From positions 1 to 9,511 of the forward strand of contig JAQUZK010000037.1 in assembly GCA_028691335.1 (NCBI GenBank): a DNA stretch of 9,511 nucleotides. The letters are read 5' to 3'. The notes beneath the pieces are model-generated. The model was not told the origin of the DNA. It ran no database searches and saw only the letters and a program-made list of their open reading frames with translations. The position numbers were made by a program, and so were the translations under genes. Below are positions 1-5,427 of the stretch, piece by piece (positions within the stretch are counted from its first letter, which is position 1; the number at the start of each line of letters is the position of its first letter). The stretch is from Candidatus Izemoplasmatales bacterium. Its GTDB lineage: Bacteria; Bacillota_I; Bacilli_A; Izemoplasmatales; Hujiaoplasmataceae.

Positions 1-820
1 GATAATAATTCTCTAAAAATTGTAGATCATTGTAGGAATGTTCATAGTAAAATTCCAAATGTTCTGTTTCATCAAAATACAAATGATAAATGTTTTTGTC
101 TTCCTCTCCGATGAGGTGATAAATTGGTTTTTTAAATCGTTCAGCTGTCATAATAATCAACGCACCAATACTGTAGGAAACTGATCTTATAGGAAGATAA
201 TTTTTGATATTTTTTATCTCTTCTTTTAGTTTGTCGTATGCTTTCTCATATTCCTCAATATCTAGAGTTTGTAAAGCTTTAAGCTCTATATACTTAGCCA
301 TTCCTTCAATAGTTTCAATTCCTTCTTCAAAATTAATCTCTATTTCATAGTCCCTTCTTCTTTTTTCTCTTAAACTTACAAATTTTCTTAATGCACTCAA
401 ATCATCGTTATCATAAGCCATCAATAGAAATTTAGTTTCATCAAATTTCATGGATATATTATATTTTTCATAATGATAAAAAAGACCTTGGAATTCATTA
501 GGAAATCTTTTTTCACTAAAAGACATTTGAAAAGCATGAAACATTTCATGAACTATCTTACTCGCTAAAACATTATAATGTATATAAATGGAATCTATTC
601 TCCATATAGCAATTATCTTTCCTTCAAATTCAATCGAAGTATTTCCGACAAATCGACTATCGTAAGGTATAATCCTATCTTTTAAAACCACGTATTTTTC
701 ATTATATAGGGCAAAATCATAAACAGAAAAGCCTTTATATAGATTATCAAAATCTATTTTCGTTATTCGAATTTCTATTTCTTTATATATTTCAAGTAAT
801 TGTTTTTTTGTGTTCTTCAC
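1..820 (-). CDS. Putative zinc metallopeptidase-like protein, HEXXH type (C-terminus cut by window edge)
   Basis: The frame is open for 273 codons from a GTG start at 820 to the left edge, so the C-terminus is missing. The start is supported by AAAGGAG at 830-836 with a 9-base spacer; the only nearby upstream ATG (839-841) runs into a stop after six codons. Residues 91-95 read HEMFH, a classic HEXXH zinc-binding and catalytic motif, followed by AFQ. About 80 residues later comes EGMAKYIE, in which Glu172 could be the third zinc ligand of a gluzincin-like enzyme. There is no signal peptide or membrane helix in the visible part, so it is probably cytoplasmic. The substrate is unknown and I do not recognise a named family. 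It is divergent from the methyltransferase at 901. The motif is seen directly; peptidase activity is inferred. Confidence 0.8.
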   Translation of the reverse strand, partial: MKNTKKQLLEIYKEIEIRITKIDFDNLYKGFSVYDFALYNEKYVVLKDRIIPYDSRFVGNTSIEFEGKIIAIWRIDSIYIHYNVLASKIVHEMFHAFQMSFSEKRFPNEFQGLFYHYEKYNISMKFDETKFLLMAYDNDDLSALRKFVSLREKRRRDYEIEINFEEGIETIEGMAKYIELKALQTLDIEEYEKAYDKLKEEIKNIKNYLPIRSVSYSIGALIIMTAERFKKPIYHLIGEEDKNIYHLYFDETEHLEFYYEHSYNDLQFLENYY

Positions 821-833
821 TTTAAGAGTCTCC

Positions 834-863
834 TTTATACATTCTTATGAATTATGATATAAT
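834..863 (+). promoter_or_regulatory. Extended -10 promoter of the methyltransferase gene
   Basis: TGATATAAT at 855-863 is a perfect extended -10 element (TATAAT 858-863). A weak -35, TTTATA, lies at 834-839 with an 18-base spacer and overlaps the Shine-Dalgarno of the divergent gene. The downstream GGAGG at 890-894 is 6 bases before the ATG at 901. Confidence 0.65.
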
Positions 864-900
864 ATGTCTAACAAAAATTATTGATCCACGGAGGATTTAG

Positions 901-1539
901 ATGACTGATTATTTAGCTTGTTCTTTATGCGGAAATCCCACTACTTTTTTTGAAAAAACAAGGAAGCGAGAATATCTAAGATGTGAATATTGCAATTCTA
1001 TTCAAATGAATTCTAAGTATTATCTAACTTTAGACCAGGAAGAAAATAGATACAAACTGCATAATAATGACATATTTGATATTAGATATCAAAATTTTGT
1101 TAAGCCCATTGTAGATGCAGTTATTCAAAATAATTTAACATCGGAGCTTGGTCTTGACTTTGGGGCTGGAACTGGTCCAGTCATAACTAATATTCTTAAC
1201 ACAAAAGGATATAATATAGAAGTCTATGATCCGTTTTTTCATAAGAACGAGTATTTATTGAATAAAAAATATGATTTTATAATTATTTGTGAAGTAATTG
1301 AACATTTCCATAATCCAAAAAAAGAATTTCAGCTATTAAAAAAATTATTGAAAACTAACGGTAAACTTTACATCATGACTGATATTTTTAAGCCAGATAT
1401 CGATTTTAAGAAGTGGCATTATAAAAATGATGAAACGCATGTTTTCTTCTATTCAAAAGAAACTTTTGAATATATAAGAAAAACATTCTTGTTTAGTAAA
1501 GTTGTTTTAAAAGATCGTCTAATTATTTTTGAAAACTAA
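901..1539 (+). CDS. Class I SAM-dependent methyltransferase with N-terminal zinc ribbon
   Basis: The protein has 212 residues, close to full length for single-domain members of this family. Two CxxC pairs (Cys7/Cys10 and Cys28/Cys31) form a small N-terminal zinc ribbon. SAM-binding motif I is DFGAGTGP at 86-93. An acidic loop and motif II follow at CEVIEHF (130-136), then the KxNGKLYIMT strand. The tail contains the THVFFYSKETF signature typical of an uncharacterised COG2227-like group that also carries the conserved H-N-D-x-Y-x-x-F stretch at about 54-66. It should transfer a methyl group from SAM, but the acceptor cannot be told from sequence. GGAGG at 890-894 fixes the start. It appears monocistronic and ends in a terminator shared with the convergent gene at 1542. 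There are no membrane segments, so it is probably cytoplasmic. Confidence 0.9.
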   Translation: MTDYLACSLCGNPTTFFEKTRKREYLRCEYCNSIQMNSKYYLTLDQEENRYKLHNNDIFDIRYQNFVKPIVDAVIQNNLTSELGLDFGAGTGPVITNILNTKGYNIEVYDPFFHKNEYLLNKKYDFIIICEVIEHFHNPKKEFQLLKKLLKTNGKLYIMTDIFKPDIDFKKWHYKNDETHVFFYSKETFEYIRKTFLFSKVVLKDRLIIFEN

Positions 1540-1569
1540 AACTACTTTTCTGTAGTTTTAATTTTTTTT
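1537..1569 (+). terminator. Shared convergent terminator overlapping both gene ends
   Basis: A perfect 9-bp stem (TAAAACTAC at 1537-1545, GTAGTTTTA at 1552-1560) with a 6-base loop is followed by a T-run on the plus strand. The left arm begins with the stop codon of the methyltransferase. The rest of the hairpin encodes the last codons of the minus-strand aminotransferase-like gene. Minus-strand termination is possible but has a poorer T-run (TTTTAGTTTT). Confidence 0.8.
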
Positions 1570-2711
1570 AAACAGTCGATAATAATATTCAATCCAACTT
1601 GTAATTGTTCTCTAGAGCAGGCTAAGTTAAAACGAATAAAACTACCGTTACTTTCAAACTTTTTTCCATCTGATACAATTACCCTAGATTTCATTAAAAG
1701 TTCGTATAAGATGGTACTATCAATATTATCAAACTCGATTTTTATCCAGACAAGATATGTTCCTTCTAATTTAAATACTTTTAACTTAAAATCTTCAAGT
1801 TTACTCTTAAGTAAAAGATAATTACCATACACATGCTCTCTTTGAGCTAAAAGCCATTTTCTTCCTTGTTTATAAGCGGCTTCCATAGCTACTAGAGCCA
1901 TTAAATTTGGGGTTGATAGATGTAATCTTTCATATTCGAAAGTAATTTTCTTTAATAGATATTCTTTTGGGGTTAGTAAATTAGCTAGTTGTAATCCAGC
2001 GAGATTAAAAGTTTTGGATGGTGCATTCAAAATTATAATATTTTGATATTCGGAAAAAAAGTTAGCAAGAGAAACAAACTCATATCCGGGCATTATTATA
2101 TCCGCATGTATTTCATCAGATATTATAAGAACATCGTATTTTTTTGCTAAATTGATTAATTTCTCTAGTTCTTTATATCTCCATACTCTCCCTACTGGAT
2201 TATGCGGATTACATATGATAAGTGTTTTAATTCTATTTTTAAACTTATCTTCTAAATCTAGATAATTCATTTCATAAGTATCTTCTAGTTCTATTAGTTC
2301 ATTAGTAATACATAATAAACCATTAGCCTCAATAACATGCCTAAACGCTGGATAAACTGGCGTTTGAATAATTACTGAGTCTTTCTTTTCTAGGAATAAA
2401 TCTAAAATAACACTAATTCCGTTCATTACTCTTGGTATAGGGATAATTTGATTCTCACTTATGTTCAATCCATAATGTTTATTATAAAAGTCTATTAGAA
2501 TTTTTTTATAATCATCGCCTATAGAAATATATCCAAAGGCTCCATGGGTAATTCTTTCAATCATAGCTTTTTTTATTTCAGGAGCCGTTTCGTAATCTGA
2601 ATCAGCAATAGAAAAATCAAAACAATCTTCACTGTCACATAAATTTTGAGCGATTTTCCATTTGATTGAATCTGTTTTTTTCCTATTCAAGTATTTAAAA
2701 TTGTACTCCAT
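1542..2711 (-). CDS. MalY/PatB-family PLP-dependent enzyme (putative cystathionine beta-lyase / aminotransferase)
   Basis: This is a fold-type I PLP enzyme of 389 residues, the usual length for MalY/PatB. Key motifs, numbered from ATG 2711, are NPHNPVGR at about 168-175, SDEIH at about 198-202, the Schiff-base lysine in SKTFNLAG (about Lys233), and the substrate-carboxylate arginine in FIRFNLAC near the end. Family members cleave cystathionine or cysteine (C-S lyase) to pyruvate, ammonia and a thiol; the precise substrate here is inferred. The usual N-terminal WVADMDF signature reads FSIADSDY, so the active-site entrance has diverged. I chose ATG 2711 rather than GTG 2720 because that GTG lies inside the Shine-Dalgarno GAGGTG (2718-2723). 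Its neighbours, a methyltransferase and a regulator, give no pathway clue. Confidence 0.9.
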   Translation of the reverse strand: MEYNFKYLNRKKTDSIKWKIAQNLCDSEDCFDFSIADSDYETAPEIKKAMIERITHGAFGYISIGDDYKKILIDFYNKHYGLNISENQIIPIPRVMNGISVILDLFLEKKDSVIIQTPVYPAFRHVIEANGLLCITNELIELEDTYEMNYLDLEDKFKNRIKTLIICNPHNPVGRVWRYKELEKLINLAKKYDVLIISDEIHADIIMPGYEFVSLANFFSEYQNIIILNAPSKTFNLAGLQLANLLTPKEYLLKKITFEYERLHLSTPNLMALVAMEAAYKQGRKWLLAQREHVYGNYLLLKSKLEDFKLKVFKLEGTYLVWIKIEFDNIDSTILYELLMKSRVIVSDGKKFESNGSFIRFNLACSREQLQVGLNIIIDCLKKIKTTEK

Positions 2712-2735
2712 ATGATCCACCTCATATATATAAAA

Positions 2736-2744
2736 ATTATATCA
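2736..2744 (-). promoter_or_regulatory. Extended -10 promoter of the MalY/PatB-like gene
   Basis: On the minus strand this reads TGATATAAT, an extended -10 identical to the one before the methyltransferase gene. No good -35 is seen. Transcription would start near 2730, giving a leader of about 20 bases before ATG 2711. Confidence 0.6.
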
Positions 2745-2797
2745 TGAAAACTTATATTTTAAAATAAGTATAGAAAATGAAGCCCGTTTAGTTAAAA

Positions 2798-2814
2798 AGC
2801 AACCAATGGTTGCT
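2798..2814. promoter_or_regulatory. Inverted repeat between divergent promoters (candidate operator)
   Basis: AGCAACC-AAT-GGTTGCT is a perfect 7-bp inverted repeat with a 3-base centre. It lies between the minus-strand promoter at 2736-2744 and the plus-strand promoter at 2836-2864. There is no T-run, so it is more likely a protein-binding site than a terminator. The binding protein is unknown. Confidence 0.4.
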
Positions 2815-2835
2815 AAAATGTAATTGAATTAATTC

Positions 2836-2864
2836 TTGAAACTATTATGAAAATATACTATACT
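2836..2864 (+). promoter_or_regulatory. Sigma-A type promoter of the XRE/zinc-ribbon gene
   Basis: TTGAAA (2836-2841), a 17-base spacer and TATACT (2859-2864) are close to the vegetative consensus. The start of transcription should be near 2871, 28 bases before the ATG. Confidence 0.75.
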
Positions 2865-2876
2865 TTTTAGTAAAGT
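2857..2876. promoter_or_regulatory. Dyad overlapping the -10 and start site (candidate autoregulatory operator)
   Basis: ACTATACT (2857-2864) and AGTAAAGT (2869-2876) are inverted arms matching at 7 of 8 positions around a TTTT centre. The dyad covers the -10 element and the likely transcription start. A repressor bound here would block the promoter, and the XRE protein encoded just downstream is the natural candidate. This is inferred from position only. Confidence 0.4.
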
Positions 2877-2898
2877 AATTAAAAAAAAGGGGATATTT

Positions 2899-3675
2899 AT
2901 GCAGAATTCATTCAAAAATAAACTATATGACTTAAGAATAAAAAATAACATAACACAAGATGAGCTGGCAAAAAGAATTGGTGTTAGTAGACAAGCGATT
3001 TCTAAATGGGAACGAGGAGAAGGTTTACCTGATTTATATAATTCAACACTTTTAGCAAAAGCTTTAGGGGTTACAGTTGATGAGCTAGTTAATGAGGAAA
3101 TTGAATACAATAATTCTTCATATAACCATAATGCATCAAGTTATAACAATAAAAGCACTAAAAACTATCTTAAGAAGTTGCTTTATAAAGCAAAGCATAC
3201 TACTAATTCTCAAGAAGCGAAAAAAATAAGAAGAATATTGCTTATTGTTGGAGGTATAGGAGCTATTACAGGTATTATAATGGTAATTACTGGTTTTCTT
3301 GGCTTTATTAACGGAGCTATGGGACAAACTTTTAGATTTGATCCTTCTGACATACCTACCGAACCAATTGAAATAAAGCCTTTTAATCCAATTTCACATA
3401 TGTTTATGTTCTTAGGTGGGGGAATAGTCTTTGGTATAAGTATGTACGTTTTATTCGCAGGCTTATCTATAGTAGTAGCTGAAGTAACCACTAAATATCT
3501 TGACGATAGAGAAAAATGTCCAAATTGTGGAGATGAAATTGATGCGGATGAAAAAATTTGTTCATCTTGTGGGTACGATTTAACTAATAATCCAAATTAT
3601 CGTTGTGAGTGTGGAAAAATTAATCAAAAGAAAGATAAATTTTGTAGGGAATGTGGAAAAGAACTAAATTTTTAA
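2899..3675 (+). CDS. XRE-family regulator fused to membrane helices and a double zinc ribbon
   Basis: The protein has 258 residues. Residues about 7-63 form an XRE/Cro-type helix-turn-helix (LAKRIGVSRQAISKWERG). A Ser/Asn/Tyr-rich linker follows (about 68-90). There are two hydrophobic segments, about 112-138 and 166-195. The C-terminus carries two zinc ribbons: Cys207/210/221/224, and Cys236/238/249/252 with a CxC first pair. The layout suggests a DNA-binding domain tethered to the membrane, with the ribbons on the cytosolic side. Its signal is unknown and zinc may be purely structural. The start follows AGGGGA (2888-2893) by 5 bases. It is monocistronic with its own promoter and terminator, and the dyad over its -10 suggests autoregulation. 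It is divergent from the MalY/PatB-like gene, which it could also control. Confidence 0.88.
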   Translation: MQNSFKNKLYDLRIKNNITQDELAKRIGVSRQAISKWERGEGLPDLYNSTLLAKALGVTVDELVNEEIEYNNSSYNHNASSYNNKSTKNYLKKLLYKAKHTTNSQEAKKIRRILLIVGGIGAITGIIMVITGFLGFINGAMGQTFRFDPSDIPTEPIEIKPFNPISHMFMFLGGGIVFGISMYVLFAGLSIVVAEVTTKYLDDREKCPNCGDEIDADEKICSSCGYDLTNNPNYRCECGKINQKKDKFCRECGKELNF

Positions 3676-3682
3676 TAAATTT

Positions 3683-3709
3683 AAAATATGGATTAATCCA
3701 TATTTTTTT
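3683..3709 (+). terminator. Intrinsic terminator after the XRE/zinc-ribbon gene
   Basis: A perfect 10-bp stem (AAAATATGGA at 3683-3692, TCCATATTTT at 3697-3706) with a TTAA loop runs into a T-run ending at 3709. It starts 7 bases after the stop codon. Confidence 0.85.
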
Positions 3710-3730
3710 ATTATATTATGTAATATATAT

Positions 3731-3759
3731 TTGACATTTTGTACATTATATTGTATATT
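3731..3759 (+). promoter_or_regulatory. Near-consensus promoter of the small XRE / membrane-protein operon
   Basis: A perfect -35 TTGACA (3731-3736), a 17-base spacer and TATATT (3754-3759). The predicted transcript starts near 3766, right at the Shine-Dalgarno region, so the leader is very short. Confidence 0.85.
3740..3757. promoter_or_regulatory. Dyad in the -35/-10 spacer (candidate operator)
   Basis: TGTACATTATATTGTATA is an imperfect palindrome that agrees with its own reverse complement at 14 of 18 positions. It fills the spacer and enters the -10. A bound repressor would compete with RNA polymerase, and the XRE protein encoded at 3781 is the likely binder by position. Confidence 0.4.
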
Positions 3760-3780
3760 CATTATAGAGGTGATGAGTTA

Positions 3781-3984
3781 ATGAATAATAAAATGAGATC
3801 TAAGCGAGTGCTTATGAACCTTTCTCAAGCAGAATTAGCAAAAAAGATTAATGTATCTAGACAAACAATCGTTCTTATAGAACAAGAGAGATACAATCCA
3901 AGTCTAAATCTATGTCTTGCTATATGTTATGAACTTAACTCAAAACTAGATGAATTATTCTGGAGGGATAAAGAAAATGAATGA
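3781..3984 (+). CDS. Small XRE-family transcriptional regulator (YozG/YgzD-like)
   Basis: This 67-residue protein is essentially a stand-alone helix-turn-helix (about residues 5-61). It contains LAKKINVSRQTIVLIEQ and the NPSLxLxLxIxYxLxxxLDELFW tail seen in small Cro/CI-type regulators. I chose ATG 3781, with AGAGGTGATG at about 3766-3775 as the Shine-Dalgarno region. Upstream in-frame TTG 3739 lies inside the promoter spacer and cannot be the start. The last 8 bases overlap the next gene, indicating translational coupling. In Bacillota, regulators of this size often sit immediately upstream of a multi-helix membrane protein, as here; that pairing suggests a functional unit, but the target is unknown. 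Confidence 0.9.
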   Translation: MNNKMRSKRVLMNLSQAELAKKINVSRQTIVLIEQERYNPSLNLCLAICYELNSKLDELFWRDKENE

Positions 3985-5293
3985 TGAGAGATTACAAAAA
4001 GGACTAAACTCAGTAAAATCAACAGTAATATATTACACTATGATCGTTGTTACATTAGCTGTCTTAATAAAGTTGTTATTAAAACAGTATGAATTTTCTA
4101 ATTATTATGTTGAAAGTTTCTTATTTTTTGTTTCTATAATTCTTCTGCTAATTAAGGCCGGTTTTGCATTTGATAATGATGAAAGAAAGGAAGAACTATT
4201 AGGGAGAATAACAAATATTTTTTTTAGTATTATGCTATTTGGTGCATTTCTTATTCACTTTATTGGAGTAGCTAAATCTCAAGGAAGTAAGATACCAAAT
4301 TTATATTTCACTTCTACATTTATAACATCAGGTTTTATTATTCTTGTATTTAAACTAAAGAAAAACAACTTGTATTTACATTATAAGTATTTGAATTTAG
4401 ACAATAAGAAATATTTAAGAAACATACTGGTTAGAATTCTTATCTTTTTTCTAGTGTTTTCATTGAATCTATTAACTTTTTATTACTACCAAGCTAGTAT
4501 TATAATCGGAGCTATACTTATTGGTTTATCTTTTTTATCTTTGAGTATAACATATTTTATTTTTGCTATATATGAAAAAAATCACTATGATGAATCAGAA
4601 TTATTAAGCGAGTCCAAAATAAGAAATGTCAGCAAAAATGTAGCTTTTCTCTTACTTATTCCATTTTTATTCTTCATTGTTTCTAGTTTAGTTGGAAATT
4701 ACACAAACTATCTAATTATTCAGGGTGCTCCCATAGATGAGATTGAATCATTGTCTATAGTACGTACATTATTAACAATTATTGGACTAGACATGTCTCT
4801 TATTGCCATTTTAGCTTATATAGTATTATACTTACATTTGAAAAGGTTAGATTTTAACAAATCAGTAATTAAATTATTAGGTATATATATTATTTCATTA
4901 TTTATTATAAATATATTTAATTATTTCACCACCTTTTTAACGCCTCAAATAACTATCATGTTAAATAATATAGAATTAATTTCAAAATATAGTGAAACTA
5001 TAAATTATATAAGCCTTTTGTTATCGCTCTATATTTTCATACTAGTTCTAATAATGGTTATAAAGTTATCAATAAAAAAAATACAGTTCATAAATTACCT
5101 ATATATATATCTTTCATTCGTTCTTCTAACCCCTATAACTCAACGCTTTTCTATATACTATGAAAGCTATATAATACTTGGATTAGGAGTAATAATATCT
5201 TTAATCGGTTTACCAGCATTATATATCTTCTTTAAAAAGCATGAAATGCAAATTAAAACCTTAAGAATTGTTGAAAATGAAAGTTCTATTTGA
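3977..5293 (+). CDS. Polytopic membrane protein (about 12 helices) paired with small XRE regulator
   Basis: The protein has 438 residues from ATG 3977. GGAGGG at 3962-3967, 9 bases upstream and inside the regulator gene, supports this start. An in-frame ATG at 3950 has no ribosome site. About 12 hydrophobic segments can be counted, near 17-35, 43-64, 80-98, 109-125, 148-170, 173-200, 222-245, 268-292, 304-327, 342-367, 375-395 and 403-425. The N-terminus (NDERLQKGLNSVKS) resembles uncharacterised DUF-type membrane proteins that follow small XRE regulators, but those are usually shorter; the C-terminal two thirds I do not recognise. There is no nucleotide-binding or catalytic motif. Transporter, sensor or stress-protein roles are all possible. 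The stop codon overlaps the -35 of the next unit. Confidence 0.85.
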   Translation: MNDERLQKGLNSVKSTVIYYTMIVVTLAVLIKLLLKQYEFSNYYVESFLFFVSIILLLIKAGFAFDNDERKEELLGRITNIFFSIMLFGAFLIHFIGVAKSQGSKIPNLYFTSTFITSGFIILVFKLKKNNLYLHYKYLNLDNKKYLRNILVRILIFFLVFSLNLLTFYYYQASIIIGAILIGLSFLSLSITYFIFAIYEKNHYDESELLSESKIRNVSKNVAFLLLIPFLFFIVSSLVGNYTNYLIIQGAPIDEIESLSIVRTLLTIIGLDMSLIAILAYIVLYLHLKRLDFNKSVIKLLGIYIISLFIINIFNYFTTFLTPQITIMLNNIELISKYSETINYISLLLSLYIFILVLIMVIKLSIKKIQFINYLYIYLSFVLLTPITQRFSIYYESYIILGLGVIISLIGLPALYIFFKKHEMQIKTLRIVENESSI

Positions 5294-5318
5294 TTTAATC
5301 ACATATAAAAAGTATAAT
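5290..5318 (+). promoter_or_regulatory. Promoter of the riboswitch-antiporter transcript
   Basis: TTGATT (5290-5295), exactly 17 bases, then a perfect TATAAT (5313-5318). The -35 overlaps the upstream stop codon. The predicted start near 5325 coincides with the first base of the fluoride aptamer. Confidence 0.8.
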
Positions 5319-5324
5319 TTTTAT

Positions 5325-5412
5325 CAGGGAATGAAGTTCTCCCATCGTTTAATCGAAAACCGCTAAAAAAGCTGATGACTTCTACGATTTTTTAGTCGTA
5401 GAGGTCATTTTT
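5325..5412 (+). promoter_or_regulatory. Fluoride riboswitch (crcB motif)
   Basis: The leader matches the crcB/fluoride aptamer. P1 pairs GGGA (5327-5330) with TCCC (5340-5343), closing the loop ATGAAGTTC. Then come the conserved AAACCGC, a short P2 (GCT 5362-5364 with AGC 5370-5372, loop AAAAA), and the signature TGATGACTTCTAC ending at 5385. Loop bases GAAGT (5333-5337) pair with ACTTC (5378-5382) to form the family's pseudoknot. The linker between P1 and AAACCGC is longer than usual and may fold as a mini-hairpin (TCG/CGA, 5345-5356). The pseudoknot's 3' half is also the left arm of the terminator at 5375-5412, so fluoride binding should favour read-through into the antiporter gene (an ON switch). 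Confidence 0.92.
5375..5412 (+). terminator. Riboswitch expression-platform terminator
   Basis: A 13-bp stem pairs 5375-5387 with 5396-5408 (one G-U pair, 8-base loop) and ends in TTTTT. It uses the aptamer bases GACTTCTAC, so aptamer and terminator are mutually exclusive. It may also stop read-through from the upstream membrane-protein gene, which has no other terminator. Confidence 0.88.
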
Positions 5413-5427
5413 ATTAGGAGAAGAATT

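Noticed and set aside
2712..2720. GTG start at 2720 for the MalY/PatB-like gene (also GTG 7715 for mazE and GTG 8922 for the XRE gene)
   Set aside because: In all three cases the GTG lies inside the GGTG of the Shine-Dalgarno sequence, and an ATG follows at the normal distance (2711, 7703, 8913).
3739..3780. TTG start at 3739 extending the small XRE protein by 14 residues
   Set aside because: The TTG lies between the -35 and -10 of the near-consensus promoter, so it would not be in the transcript; ATG 3781 has a good ribosome site.
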